Assembly: GCF_028621715.1 (NCBI RefSeq)
Contig: NZ_CP117466.1
Location: 439,001 to 503,000, forward strand
Direction of reading: 5' to 3'
Source of the DNA: Paracoccus marcusii
Lineage (GTDB): Bacteria; Pseudomonadota; Alphaproteobacteria; Rhodobacterales; Rhodobacteraceae
DNA length: 64,000 nt
Of the stretch, positions 1 to 16,382 are shown one piece after another. The notes below the pieces were generated by a model, which saw only the letters and a list, made by a program, of their open reading frames with translations, did no database searches and was not told the DNA's origin. Both the position numbers and the translations under genes were made by a program. Position 1 is the first letter of the stretch. Each line of letters opens with the position of its first letter.

Positions 1-638
1 CCCGGCATCCACTGCGCCAGCTTGGTGTGGTTGAAATGCAGCGCCGTCCGCGGTGCGTCGGGCGCCAGGAAGATTGTCAGCGCCACCCCCATGTTGTGAC
101 AGATCCGCGGGGTGATCTTCAGCTGGCCGTCGCGCGCCGCGATGATCAGGCCGCGCCCATAGTCCAGCGACAGCTTGCCCTCGGCCTGCCATAGCGGGCT
201 GACGCGCGCGAAATCGGCGCGCGCGCGGGCGATGTAATCGACCGCCACCGCATCGTCGTCGTCATGGCGGAAATGACCGATCACCTGCGCATCCGGGTCA
301 AGATGCGGCGCCACCGCCGCGTGACAGGCCTCCAGGTGATAGTCCATCGGCGGCACCAGCGACAGGCGCAGCTGCGGCACCCGGTCGCACAGGTCGCGCA
401 GCTGGCCCAGCCAGGGTTCGGGCAGGTCCGGCCCGGTCATGATCACCAGCGTGAAGTCAGGATCGGTCTGCGCCAGCCAACCCGGCAGGGCCACGGTCTG
501 GAACCACAGCCAGCGCCGGGCCAGCCGGTCGGGATCGTACAGATAGGCACGGCGCGCCGCGATGCTGTCATGTTCGACCTGATAGCCGCGCAGTCCCAGA
601 TAGGAAAAGCGGCACAGTCCCAGCATCTGCACCCGCAT
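1..638 (-). CDS. Putative rhamnosyltransferase-family protein, 3' end cut off
   Basis: Open frame of 212 residues running off the left edge, so the C-terminus is missing. The start is the ATG at 638-636, which overlaps the stop of the upstream transporter in a TGATG junction, implying translational coupling. The N-terminus reads MRVQMLGLCRFSYLG and about residue 130 carries an acidic HFRHDDDDAVA motif. Both resemble the 'putative rhamnosyl transferase' family (Pfam Rhamno_transf type) common in Rhodobacterales; the DDDD run is the expected GT-A metal/nucleotide-sugar site. No signal peptide or membrane segment is visible, so a cytoplasmic glycosyltransferase is likely. The sugar and acceptor are unknown. 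Family call is from remembered motifs, not a search. Confidence 0.75.
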   Translation of the reverse strand, partial: MRVQMLGLCRFSYLGLRGYQVEHDSIAARRAYLYDPDRLARRWLWFQTVALPGWLAQTDPDFTLVIMTGPDLPEPWLGQLRDLCDRVPQLRLSLVPPMDYHLEACHAAVAPHLDPDAQVIGHFRHDDDDAVAVDYIARARADFARVSPLWQAEGKLSLDYGRGLIIAARDGQLKITPRICHNMGVALTIFLAPDAPRTALHFNHTKLAQWMP

Positions 639-1576
639 CAGCGCCGCCGTCCCAGTTGAGCCTCGCGCCAGATGGTATAGATGCCCGCCCCCACGACAAG
701 GGCCGATCCGACCCAGGTCCAGAGGTCCGGCCAGTCGCCGAAGACCACCAGTCCCAGAAAGATGGCCATCAGCAGCGAGGTATAGCGGAAGGGCGACACG
801 GCCGCGATCTCTCCGACGCGCATGGCGGCCACGGCGCAGAGGTAACCGACGGTCAGGAAGGCGCTGCCCAGGGCCAGCAGGGCAAGGTGCCACAGATGCG
901 GCATCACCCAGCCCTGACCCAGGCTGAGGACGAACCCGGTCAGCGTGACCAGCACCGCGCCATAGAACGCGATGGTGTTCGAACTGATGTCGCGCCCGAA
1001 CTGGCGCGTCGACAGGTCGCGCACCGCGACCAGCAGCATCGCCCCAAGTGCGACCAGCGACCAGATGCCGAACGTGCCGCTGCCCGGACGCAGGATGATC
1101 AGCACACCCAGCATGCCCACCCCCACCGCCAGGATGCGCCGCCAGCCCAGGGTCTCCTTGAAGAACAGCGCCGCCCCCAGCATCACCACCAGCGGCAGCG
1201 ACTGCATCACCGCCGTCAGGTCGCCGATGGCCATGCGCTGCAGCGCGTTCAGGAACAGCAGGGTCGAGCCGATCTCTCCGACCAGCCGCAGGACCATCGG
1301 CGCGCGGGCGGGGGCCGGAATGCGCAGCCGCAGGCCCCCCGCACGCTGCGCGAGGATCATCAGGGCCAGCAGCACGAACACCCCCCGCAGCGTGATTGCC
1401 TGATACAGCGGAATGTCCTGAACCACGAACTTGATGATCGCATCGTTGCAGGTGAACCCCATCATCGACAGCGTCATCAGCCCTGCCCCGCGCAGGTTGT
1501 CGCCCGGTTGTAGCGGTTCTGGCCGGATCGAGGCGGGCCGCGTGCGGCGCAGCGGGGACATCAGGGGCGTGGACAT
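638..1576 (-). CDS. DMT-superfamily (EamA) membrane transporter
   Basis: 312 residues with about ten hydrophobic segments arranged as two repeats of the EamA/DMT type (first repeat from about residue 35, second from about residue 165). The first helix contains MTLSMMGFTCNDAIIKF, and a basic tail (GRRR) closes the protein, as is usual for this exporter family. A cytoplasmic N-terminal extension of about 30 basic residues precedes helix 1. Members export amino acids, metabolites or drugs across the inner membrane; the substrate cannot be read from sequence. It overlaps the downstream glycosyltransferase-like gene by one base (TGATG), so the pair is probably an operon. Confidence 0.85.
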   Translation of the reverse strand: MSTPLMSPLRRTRPASIRPEPLQPGDNLRGAGLMTLSMMGFTCNDAIIKFVVQDIPLYQAITLRGVFVLLALMILAQRAGGLRLRIPAPARAPMVLRLVGEIGSTLLFLNALQRMAIGDLTAVMQSLPLVVMLGAALFFKETLGWRRILAVGVGMLGVLIILRPGSGTFGIWSLVALGAMLLVAVRDLSTRQFGRDISSNTIAFYGAVLVTLTGFVLSLGQGWVMPHLWHLALLALGSAFLTVGYLCAVAAMRVGEIAAVSPFRYTSLLMAIFLGLVVFGDWPDLWTWVGSALVVGAGIYTIWREAQLGRRR

Positions 1577-1623
1577 GGCGGCTTTCCGGAACAGGATGGC
1601 GGAGGGGGGCTTGCAGCGACGGG

Positions 1624-1995
1624 TCAGGCCGCCGGAGGATCCCCGCTGTCGGCATCCTGCGCGGGGTGCCGCAACCGCCCTGCCCGTGCGGGACGTGGTG
1701 CCGGCACGGATGTCGGCTGCGCCTTGTACCGGTCGATCGACACTCGCGCATCGGCATTGCCGACAGTGACAGGATGCTGACGCAACAGGCCCCGATCGGC
1801 CTGATTGCCGACTCCGCCATCGGTGTCACACACGGAAGGCTGGACCATGCCGACAATCGGACGACGCTGGCCCTTCCGCATCGTGAGGGGTTCGGAATGG
1901 CGGCCCATGCGGGCCTGGGCGTTTCCTGCCACGATCTGCAACCCGCCCTGCACCGGCAGGGGGAAACGGCACAGACCCAGGGCTTGCATGCGCAT
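1624..1995 (-). pseudogene. Degenerate paralogue of the rhamnosyltransferase-like gene (N-terminal remnant)
   Basis: Open frame of 123 codons starting at the ATG 1995-1993. Its first residues, MRMQALGLCRF, match the N-terminus of the intact gene at 638 (MRVQMLGLCRF) at nine of eleven positions, and a G-x-Q match follows about seven residues later. Several matching codons differ only at the third base, which suggests past selection on protein. After about 20 residues the similarity fades; the DDDD motif is absent and the product would be far too short. No ribosome-binding site is evident. I read it as a decayed second copy. It could instead be a short unrelated ORF with a chance match. Confidence 0.4.
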
Positions 1996-2057
1996 CACGG
2001 TTCCTTGAACGGCAGATGCAGTATGTGCAGCCCGCAAGGGCGGTCAACCCAAAAGAC

Positions 2058-2086
2058 AAAGGCCCGGCACTGGGTGCCGGGCCTTT
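2058..2086 (-). terminator. Intrinsic terminator downstream of rpoC
   Basis: A perfect 13-bp stem (arms 2058-2070 and 2074-2086) with a 3-nt loop lies 24 nt beyond the rpoC stop. On the minus strand the hairpin is followed by GUCUUUU. It closes the ribosomal protein/RNA polymerase transcript. Confidence 0.9.
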
Positions 2087-2109
2087 GCATCATCAGTCAG
2101 GCGTTGCGA

Positions 2110-6348
<4,239 letters not shown>

Positions 6349-6400
6349 TCTCAATTCCTAATGAAGGGCACGGAGGAAGGGGTGGTGAGGGCGCGGGCCC

Positions 6401-10546
<4,146 letters not shown>

Positions 10547-10708
10547 GGGGTCTTGTCACCTTTCGTCTTCGCGCGCGTCCGGGTCGGGGCCCCCGGAACG
10601 CACCTACGAATGCAGGGGTGAGGTTCCATTCGTGCCACGCGTCCCACCGCGCGGCTCCCGAACCTCGAACATGCCCTGAAGGAATGTCCGCCAGCCGGAC
10701 CGCCCTTC

Positions 10709-10755
10709 AAGACAGGTTCGGCAGGGACCGGGAAACCCCGGACCCTGCCTGTCTT
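10709..10755 (-). promoter_or_regulatory. rplL-rpoB intergenic stem-loop (attenuator or processing site)
   Basis: A long imperfect hairpin: AAGACAGG and GCAGGG/CCGGG on the left arm pair with CCCCGG, CCCTGC and CCTGTCTT on the right, with a 4-nt bulge and one mismatch. No U-run follows on the minus strand, so it is not a standard full terminator. In E. coli this same interval holds a partial terminator and an RNase III site that lower rpoBC relative to rplJL; the analogous role here is inference from position. Confidence 0.6.
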
Positions 10756-10774
10756 CAACCGATCAAAGGATCGA

Positions 10775-11146
10775 TTACTTCAGCTCGACCTTGGCGCCGG
10801 CTGCTTCCAGCTTCTTCTTCACTTCTTCGGCGTCGGCCTTGGAAGCGCCTTCCTTGACCTTGCCGCCAGCTTCGACCAGGTCCTTGGCTTCTTTCAGGCC
10901 CAGACCGGTGATGCCGCGAACTTCCTTGATCACGTTGATCTTGTTGGCGCCGGCTTCGACCAGGACGACGTCGAATTCGGTCTTCTCTTCGGCGGCTTCT
11001 GCCGAAGCAGCGGGGCCAGCCATCATGACGGCGCCACCGGCAGCCGGCTCGATGCCGTACTCATCCTTCAGGATGGTCTTCAGTTCCTGGGCTTCCAGCA
11101 GGGTCAGGCCCACGATTTCTTCGGCGAGTTTCTTCAGATCAGCCAT
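10775..11146 (-). CDS. rplL: 50S ribosomal protein L7/L12
   Basis: 123 residues, normal length. The N-terminal dimerisation/L10-binding helices (about residues 1-35) are followed by an Ala/Gly-rich hinge ([14 protein letters not shown], about 36-50) and the C-terminal factor-binding domain with [24 protein letters not shown]. This is the flexible stalk that recruits EF-Tu, EF-G, IF2 and RF3. A purine-rich GGAAAGAACGGA precedes the ATG. Lies 65 bp after rplJ, the usual L10-L12 pair. Confidence 0.98.
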   Translation of the reverse strand: MADLKKLAEEIVGLTLLEAQELKTILKDEYGIEPAAGGAVMMAGPAASAEAAEEKTEFDVVLVEAGANKINVIKEVRGITGLGLKEAKDLVEAGGKVKEGASKADAEEVKKKLEAAGAKVELK

Positions 11147-11211
11147 TTTTCCGTTCTTTCCAGTTAATGTTCCAACGTCGGGTCTTCAACCACCAGTCGG
11201 GAATAGGTTGC

Positions 11212-11727
11212 TTACGCAGCCTCACGTTCCTCGAGGGTCGTGAGAATGCTCGCGATGTTCGAAGCAGGCGCGCCAATGGCACCGGCGATGTTCGAAGCGG
11301 GCGCACCGAGGCACGACACGATCTGAGCGATCAGCTCATCACGCGACGGCATCGAGGCGACGGCTTTCACACCGGCCGGATCCAGGGCCGAACCACCCAT
11401 CGCACCGCCCAGGATCACGAAACGATCGTTATCCTTGGCGTACTTGTCGGCGATCCGCGCAGCAGCGGTCGGATCCTCCGAATAGGTGATCACGGTCATG
11501 CCCGTCAGGTAGTCGGCGATGCTTGCGCAAGGCTTTCCTTCCAGGGCGATCTTGGCGAGCTTGTTCTTGGCAACGCGAACCGAACCACCCGCTTCGCGCA
11601 TGCGCGCGCGGAGGTCCTGCATATGTGCAACCGTCATCCCCTCGTAGTGGGCAACCACCACGACGCCAGAGCTTTCGAAGATCTGGCCGAGTTCCTCGAC
11701 CAGCTGTTCTTTCTGTGCTCTATCCAC
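11212..11727 (-). CDS. rplJ: 50S ribosomal protein L10
   Basis: 171 residues from a GTG start at 11727, preceded by GGAG about 7 nt upstream; a longer upstream frame lacks a ribosome-binding site and does not look like L10. The N-terminal rRNA-binding domain holds [15 protein letters not shown] and the basic [13 protein letters not shown] segment. The C-terminal helix binds L12 dimers. An 11-residue unit is tandemly duplicated near residues 138-159 ([11 protein letters not shown] then [11 protein letters not shown]), mirrored by a 33-bp DNA repeat. As I recall, related Rhodobacterales L10 proteins share this, so it is not unique to this strain. Confidence 0.96.
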   Translation of the reverse strand: MDRAQKEQLVEELGQIFESSGVVVVAHYEGMTVAHMQDLRARMREAGGSVRVAKNKLAKIALEGKPCASIADYLTGMTVITYSEDPTAAARIADKYAKDNDRFVILGGAMGGSALDPAGVKAVASMPSRDELIAQIVSCLGAPASNIAGAIGAPASNIASILTTLEEREAA

Positions 11728-11963
11728 GGTTTCACTCCAAGTTGGGGGTTTCCCCCCGGCTCTCACTTTTCCCGGTCTCGAACGGGACCGGGTCGGGTCC
11801 GTTAGGGCAAGATCACCCGAAGGACTGGGCCTTCGGAAAAACGCTTCCCCATCTCAGGAAGGCAATTAAGCAAGGTCTCCCTCGCACCCTCCGTCTCGGA
11901 CAGGACAGGGCCGCGTGCGGCCCCGCCATTCCCCGCCCTTGTCCGGCGGGGAAATTCCTGCGG
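11728..11963 (-). promoter_or_regulatory. rplJ leader / rplA-rplJ intergenic region, likely L10 autoregulatory leader
   Basis: The 236 bp between the rplA stop and the rplJ GTG contains no gene but has two stem-loops: a 6-bp GC stem with a CGTG loop at 11908-11923, and an arm pair CCGAAGG/CCTTCGG near 11817-11837. In many bacteria L10 or the L10(L12)4 complex binds the rplJ leader and represses translation. Assignment here rests on position and on the presence of structure, not on a matched consensus. Confidence 0.45.
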
Positions 11964-12662
11964 TCAGTTCGCGGTCGCAGAGACCACGTCGATCGACACG
12001 CCCGGACCCATGGTCGAGCTGATCGAGACCTTTTTCATGTAGGTGCCCTTGGCACCCGTCGGCTTGGCGCGGCTCACCGCGTCCACGAAGGCGCGCAGGT
12101 TCTGGGCCAGCTTGTCCTCGTCGAACGAGACCTTGCCGATGCCGGCATGGACGACGCCCGCCTTCTCGGCCTTGAACTGGACCTCGCCGCCCTTGGCTGC
12201 TTCGACGGCCGATTTCACGTCCATCGTCACGGTGCCGACCTTGGGGTTCGGCATCAGGTTGCGCGGGCCTAGGATCTTGCCCAGACGGCCGACCAGCGGC
12301 ATCATGTCCGGCGTCGCGATGCAACGGTCGAACTCGATCTTGCCGGACTGGATGGTCTCCATCAGGTCCTCGGCGCCGACGATGTCCGCACCGGCGGCCT
12401 TGGCTTCGTCAGCCTTGGGTCCACGGGCGAACACGGCGACGCGGACGTCCTTGCCGGTGCCTGCGGGCAGGGTCACCACGCCGCGGACCATCTGGTCGGC
12501 GTGACGCGGGTCGACGCCCAGGTTCAGCGCGATCTCGACGGTCTCGTCGAACTTGGCCGAGGCCTGTGCCTTGACCAGCTTGACGGCGTCCTCGACGGTC
12601 AGGTTGGCTTTGCCTTCAAAGGCGGCGCGGGCGGCAGTCTTTTTCTTGGAAACGTTTGCCAT
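11964..12662 (-). CDS. rplA: 50S ribosomal protein L1
   Basis: 232 residues, normal length. The L1 signature is visible: [25 protein letters not shown] near residue 38 and the conserved [22 protein letters not shown] near residue 125. L1 forms the mobile E-site stalk and in many bacteria represses its own rplKA mRNA. The ATG follows the rplK stop by 2 nt with AGGGG about 7 nt upstream, so the two genes are coupled. Confidence 0.98.
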   Translation of the reverse strand: MANVSKKKTAARAAFEGKANLTVEDAVKLVKAQASAKFDETVEIALNLGVDPRHADQMVRGVVTLPAGTGKDVRVAVFARGPKADEAKAAGADIVGAEDLMETIQSGKIEFDRCIATPDMMPLVGRLGKILGPRNLMPNPKVGTVTMDVKSAVEAAKGGEVQFKAEKAGVVHAGIGKVSFDEDKLAQNLRAFVDAVSRAKPTGAKGTYMKKVSISSTMGPGVSIDVVSATAN

Positions 12663-12664
12663 GA

Positions 12665-13117
12665 TCAGCCCCTCACCTCGATGCCGATCGACCGGGCGGA
12701 ACCGACGATGATCTTCATCGCGGCATCCACGTCGTTCGCCGACAGGTCCTTCATCTTGGTCTCGGCGATCTCGCGGATCTGCTTGACCGTCACGGTGCCT
12801 GCGGTGGCACGGCCCGGCTTGTCCGAACCCTTGGCGCGGTTGCGCTTGCCGACCGGCTTCAGGCCGGCTGCCTTCTTGAGCAGGAAGGACGCGGGCGGCG
12901 TCTTCGTCTCGAAGGTGAACGACTTGTCGGCATAATAGGTGATGACGACGGGCACGGGCGAACCCTGCTCCATCTCCTGGGTCTTGGCGTTGAACTCTTT
13001 GCAGAACGCCATGATATTGATGCCGCGCTGACCCAGGGCCGGGCCGACGGGGGGCGACGGGTTCGCTTGGCCCGCCTTGATCTGCAGCTTCAGGCTGCCA
13101 ACAACTTTCTTGGCCAT
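12665..13117 (-). CDS. rplK: 50S ribosomal protein L11
   Basis: 150 residues, a little longer than the usual 141-143 because of a short basic insertion near residues 84-100 ([20 protein letters not shown]). The N-terminal proline-rich [26 protein letters not shown], site of thiostrepton contact in the family, and the C-terminal 23S rRNA-binding helix ([15 protein letters not shown]) are intact. Second gene after nusG, 76 bp downstream of it. Confidence 0.98.
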   Translation of the reverse strand: MAKKVVGSLKLQIKAGQANPSPPVGPALGQRGINIMAFCKEFNAKTQEMEQGSPVPVVITYYADKSFTFETKTPPASFLLKKAAGLKPVGKRNRAKGSDKPGRATAGTVTVKQIREIAETKMKDLSANDVDAAMKIIVGSARSIGIEVRG

Positions 13118-13193
13118 CTGGCCTTCTCCTTTGTCATCAAGCCCCGCACGGGGGCCGATTTAGCGGTGCGGCCTCACGGCCTCCCGCAGCCGA

Positions 13194-13730
13194 TCACGAA
13201 GATTTCGAAACCTGCGTGAATTCCAGTTCGACCGGCGTCGGCCGGCCAAAGATCGACACCGTCACCTTGATGCGCGAGGAAATCTCGTCGATCTCCTCGA
13301 CCATCCCCGAGAACCCCTCGAACGGGCCGTCGGTCACGCTGACCTTCTCGCCCACGTCAAAGCGGATCAGGTTACGCGGCGCGGCGGGTGCGCCGTCGTC
13401 CGAGCGGTGCAGCATCATGTTCACTTCGTCGTCGCGCATCGGCATCGGTTTGCCCTGCGCGCCCAGAAAGCCGGTGACGCGGTTGATCGAGTTGACCAGG
13501 TGATAGGTCCGGTCCGACATCTCCATGTGCACCAGCACATAGCCGGGCATGAAGCGGCGCTCGGACGTCACCTTCTTGCCGCGACGGATCTCGATCACTT
13601 CCTCGGTCGGGACCAGGACCTCGTCGATCTGGTCGTCCAGGCCCTTCTCGGCGACGGACTGGCGAATCGCCTCGGCGACCTTCTTTTCGAAGTTCGACAG
13701 GACGCTGACCGAATACCAACGTTTTGCCAT
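13194..13730 (-). CDS. nusG: Transcription termination/antitermination factor NusG
   Basis: 178 residues with an NGN domain starting MAKRWYSVSVLSNFEKKVAEAI and the motif RRFMPGYVLVHMEMSD (RNA polymerase clamp contact), then a C-terminal KOW domain (FDVGEKVSVTDGPFEGFSGMVEEID) that binds Rho or ribosomal S10. It suppresses pausing and couples transcription to translation or to Rho. It follows secE after about 170 bp; that gap contains a GGGGGG...CCCCCC hairpin without a U-run and no further gene. Confidence 0.98.
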   Translation of the reverse strand: MAKRWYSVSVLSNFEKKVAEAIRQSVAEKGLDDQIDEVLVPTEEVIEIRRGKKVTSERRFMPGYVLVHMEMSDRTYHLVNSINRVTGFLGAQGKPMPMRDDEVNMMLHRSDDGAPAAPRNLIRFDVGEKVSVTDGPFEGFSGMVEEIDEISSRIKVTVSIFGRPTPVELEFTQVSKSS

Positions 13731-13902
13731 GTCTCGATCGACCCCTGCTCATCTTTCGGGAATCACGCGGACAGCGCGCCAACCCTTTGAATTCCATGTC
13801 GCCCGGAAATATGCAAATCGGCGCGCATGCGCATTCGATGCACGCCGTGTCCCGGACAGTCGGGGGGAAATACCGCCCCCCGCCCGCAATTGCAAGCCCC
13901 GA

Positions 13903-14097
13903 TCAGCCGCTGATCAGGCGCAGCCCCTGGGTCAGACCGGTGCGGATCGTCAGGTCGACCAGGAAGAAGAACAGGCTGGTGATCGAGGCGAAGATCAGGA
14001 CCATGATGGTCGTGGTGATCACCTCGCGGCGCGTCGGCCAGGAAATCTTGGCGGCTTCGGCGCGGACCTGGTTGATGAACTGGACGGGATTGGCCAC
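13903..14097 (-). CDS. secE: Protein translocase subunit SecE
   Basis: 64 residues with the single-helix SecE signature: amphipathic VQFINQVRAEAAKISWPTRREV followed by one membrane segment (TTTIMVLIFASITSLFFFLVDLTI). It clamps SecY in the inner-membrane translocon. I chose the GTG at 14097 (MANPVQFI...) because AAGGAG lies exactly 6 nt before it. A TTG six codons upstream is in frame, but that reading would translate through the ribosome-binding site itself. Located between tRNA-Trp and nusG, the usual order. Confidence 0.96.
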   Translation of the reverse strand: MANPVQFINQVRAEAAKISWPTRREVITTTIMVLIFASITSLFFFLVDLTIRTGLTQGLRLISG

Positions 14098-14194
14098 GGG
14101 CGGCTCCTTGGGCAAATGCGACCGCGGGTCTAGCCGGGCACGCCCGGCTTTTCAACCCTGATCGCGGTCAGGACGCAGGTCTGGCGGAAGGACC

Positions 14195-14270
14195 TGGCAG
14201 GGGCAGGGGGACTCGAACCCACGACCCTCGGTTTTGGAGACCGATGCTCTACCAACTGAGCTATACCCCT
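14195..14270 (-). tRNA. tRNA-Trp(CCA)
   Basis: 76-nt cloverleaf including an encoded CCA. The acceptor stem is AGGGGTA/TGCCCCT with one G-U pair, the anticodon loop is CTCCAAA (anticodon CCA), and the T loop is TTCGAGT. It directly precedes secE, an arrangement widespread in bacteria. Confidence 0.97.
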
Positions 14271-14281
14271 GAGGTCGGGCC

Positions 14282-14310
14282 TGATTAGTGCCACCCCGTC
14301 CGCCCGTCAA
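14282..14310 (-). promoter_or_regulatory. Probable sigma-70 promoter for tRNA-Trp-secE
   Basis: On the minus strand TTGACG (14310-14305), a 17-nt spacer, then TAATCA (14287-14282), 11 nt before the tRNA 5' end. The same hexamers and spacing precede tRNA-Tyr at 16330-16358, which supports a real promoter. The -10 hexamer is a poor match to TATAAT, but alphaproteobacterial -10 elements are loose. Confidence 0.6.
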
Positions 14311-14325
14311 GCAGATATCGGACCG

Positions 14326-14757
14326 CTACAGATAGCGCGGAAACTCGATCTTGGGGCAGCGGTCCTGAACCACGGTGATGCCGCGTGCGCGGGCACGCTC
14401 GGCGGCCGCGTCGTCGCGCACGCCAAGCTGGGTCCAGATCACCTGCAGGTCGGGCAGATGGGCCAGCGCCTCGTCGACCACCTGCCCCACCGCGTCCGAG
14501 CGGCGGAAGATGTCGACAAGCTGCACCCCTTCGGCAGCCGGGATGTCGGCCAGCGTCGCATAGACGCGCTCTCCCAGGATGGTCTGGCCGTCGTGACCTG
14601 GATTGACCGGGATGACGCGGATGCCCTGGGACTGCAGATAGCGGGCGACGCCCCAGCTGGGCCGCGCCTCGTTGGGGGACAGGCCCACCATCGCCACGAC
14701 CTTTGTGTCCCGGGCGATGCGCGCGATGTCGTGATCCTCGTCCGTGTGGATGTCCAT
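14326..14757 (-). CDS. CoA-binding (Rossmann) domain protein
   Basis: 143 residues. The fold follows the CoA-binding family that includes E. coli YccU: VVAMVGLSPNEARPSWGVARYLQSQG (nucleotide-binding glycine loop near residue 22), IRVIPVNPGHDGQTILGE and a final conserved VQDRCPKIE. The precise role is unknown; the family is thought to bind CoA or related nucleotides in the cytoplasm. The start ATG at 14757 is preceded by GGAGGAGGG about 5 nt upstream. A strong terminator lies just upstream, so it is probably transcribed alone, ahead of tRNA-Trp. Confidence 0.85.
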   Translation of the reverse strand: MDIHTDEDHDIARIARDTKVVAMVGLSPNEARPSWGVARYLQSQGIRVIPVNPGHDGQTILGERVYATLADIPAAEGVQLVDIFRRSDAVGQVVDEALAHLPDLQVIWTQLGVRDDAAAERARARGITVVQDRCPKIEFPRYL

Positions 14758-14803
14758 GATCGTCCCTCCTCCGGGCCGCAGCCGCAGGTTGCAGCCTCTC
14801 ATA

Positions 14804-14837
14804 GAAAAAGCGCCCGGTCCATACGATGGCCGGGCGC
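14804..14837 (-). terminator. Strong intrinsic terminator
   Basis: On the minus strand GCGCCCGGCCAT, loop CGT, then ATGG, a one-base bulge and CCGGGCGC, followed by TTTTT. It separates the YHS-domain gene upstream from the CoA-binding gene downstream. Confidence 0.9.
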
Positions 14838-14963
14838 AAGTCGCGGAACGAGGGACAGTGATCTGGACATGACCGTTCCGGGGTCATGCCATGAGGTGTA
14901 AATGGGCATCAGGCAGAAAAGTTCCACCCTGATCACGCATTTGTGATTCTTGTGTCGCCAGCG

Positions 14964-15365
14964 TCAGCGCCACAGGCGCTGAGCCTCTGCCACGATCCCG
15001 GCGGGGTCACTGGACAGGCGCCGTTCCGCGGCACCTGATTCCAGCAGGTACAGCCTGCCCGCCACCACCGCGAAATGGCGCGGATCGCCCATCTGCGGGC
15101 GTCCGTCGACGATGGACACCGGGCACATTCCGTCTAACGCCGGGGCAAAGGATCGCGGGTTGGCCTCGAACCGGGCGCGATTCTCTTCGGATGCGAAATG
15201 CCACAGCTGGCCCTTCCACATCGTCGCGATGTCGCTGCGCCCCGGGGTCGGGCGCCCGGCCTGCGCATAGCCCACCGGGTCGAACCCACCCACGGCCCAG
15301 TCCTGCGCCGCCGCGGGAAGCGCGGCCGCAAGGCTGATCAGCAGGCACAGGACAGAGGCTTTCAT
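14964..15365 (-). CDS. Secreted YHS-domain protein
   Basis: 133 residues from the ATG at 15365, beginning with a clear Sec signal peptide (MKASVLCLLISLAAALPAAAQ) likely cut after AAA/AQ. The mature part has YHS-family features: GGFDPVGYAQAG, then WKGQLWHFASEENRARFEANPRSFAPAL, then a single CPVS cysteine. YHS domains occur in metal-associated proteins and many periplasmic proteins of Rhodobacterales; the function of this type is not established. A longer reading from 15413 would place extra residues before the signal peptide and is unlikely. Confidence 0.8.
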   Translation of the reverse strand: MKASVLCLLISLAAALPAAAQDWAVGGFDPVGYAQAGRPTPGRSDIATMWKGQLWHFASEENRARFEANPRSFAPALDGMCPVSIVDGRPQMGDPRHFAVVAGRLYLLESGAAERRLSSDPAGIVAEAQRLWR

Positions 15366-15454
15366 GACGACTCGACGGTTGCGGTCCGGTCTACTTGACA
15401 GCAGCCGGACCAAATCTCAACGCGCGTGACATAATCGTCGCAGGGATGTGATAT

Positions 15455-16258
15455 TCAGGCACGCCCCGCGGCATACAGGGCCACGGCGGCGGCATTCGAC
15501 ACGTTCAGCGACCCGAAATCGGCAGCAAAGGGAATCCGCGCGACATGGTCGCAGGTCTTCATCGTCAGCTCCCGCATGCCCGGCCCTTCGGCGCCCATCA
15601 CCAGGCAGACCGCCCTGCCCGACAGGTCCGACATCAGGTCGGGCAATGATTCGGTGCCGGTGCCGTCCAGACCCACCAGGATGAAGCCCATGTTCTTCAG
15701 CTGGGTCAGCGCCTCGGCCAGGTTCGGCACGCGCAGATAGGGCTGACGCTCCAGCGCGCCCGACGCCGTCTTGGCCAGGGCGCCAGTCTCGGGGGCGGAA
15801 TGGCGGTGCGGGGCGATGACCGCGCGCGCGCCGAACACCTCGGCCGACCGCAGGATCGCACCGACGTTGTGCGGGTCGGTCACCCGGTCCAGCGCGACCA
15901 GCAGCGGCCGCGTCTCTCCGGGCGCCTCGCGCAGCGCGACCTCCGACAGGCTGCCCCATTTCAGCGGCTTGACCTCCAGCGCGGCGCCCTGATGGACGCT
16001 TTCGGCGGCCAAGCCCACGGCCTTGTCGAAGATGCGCGGATCGGTGATCTCCGGCTCCATCCCGTGCAGCTCGCCAAGCCGGGCCAGCGCATTCTGGGTG
16101 ACCACCAGGCGCAGCTTCTGGCGCACCGGGTTGGCCAGCGCGTCGCGGACCGCGTGCAGGCCGAACAGCCAGACCGTCTCGGCGGCGGCCGCGCGGCGGG
16201 CGCGTTCCTTGTCGATGACCCATGTGGGCTTCTTGGCGTTTCCGCTCTTGTCGGACAT
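15455..16258 (-). CDS. rlmB: 23S rRNA (guanosine-2'-O-)-methyltransferase, SpoU/TrmH family
   Basis: 267 residues. An N-terminal substrate-binding domain (WLFGLHAVRDALANPVRQKLRLVVT, about residues 29-55) precedes the SPOUT knot domain with its three motifs: LDRVTDPHNVGAILRSAEVFGA near 134, LVMGAEGPGMRELT near 216 and IPFAADFGSLNVSNAAAVALY near the end. These form the SAM pocket. The best fit is RlmB, which methylates G2251 of 23S rRNA; other TrmH-type specificities cannot be excluded. An Ala/Arg-rich extension of about 28 residues precedes the domain. Divergent from tRNA-Tyr. Confidence 0.88.
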   Translation of the reverse strand: MSDKSGNAKKPTWVIDKERARRAAAAETVWLFGLHAVRDALANPVRQKLRLVVTQNALARLGELHGMEPEITDPRIFDKAVGLAAESVHQGAALEVKPLKWGSLSEVALREAPGETRPLLVALDRVTDPHNVGAILRSAEVFGARAVIAPHRHSAPETGALAKTASGALERQPYLRVPNLAEALTQLKNMGFILVGLDGTGTESLPDLMSDLSGRAVCLVMGAEGPGMRELTMKTCDHVARIPFAADFGSLNVSNAAAVALYAAGRA

Positions 16259-16329
16259 GCGCGGCCTCCTTTCCTTGTGGACCCTTCTCTGCGCGCAGGG
16301 CGCGCATCGCGCAAGCCCCGGAAATCCGC

Positions 16330-16358
16330 TTGACGCCCCCCGACGGGGCGGCTAATCA
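16330..16358 (+). promoter_or_regulatory. Probable sigma-70 promoter for tRNA-Tyr
   Basis: TTGACG (16330-16335), 17-nt spacer, TAATCA (16353-16358), 24 nt before the tRNA 5' end. Both hexamers and the spacing are identical to those before tRNA-Trp on the other strand, while the spacers differ. Confidence 0.6.
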
Positions 16359-16382
16359 CCCCGCACGCCGAAAGCGATCGGC

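Noticed and set aside
11212..11766. Longer rplJ product starting upstream of GTG 11727
   Set aside because: The extra 13 codons lack a ribosome-binding site and do not resemble the L10 N-terminus, while GGAG is correctly placed for the GTG.
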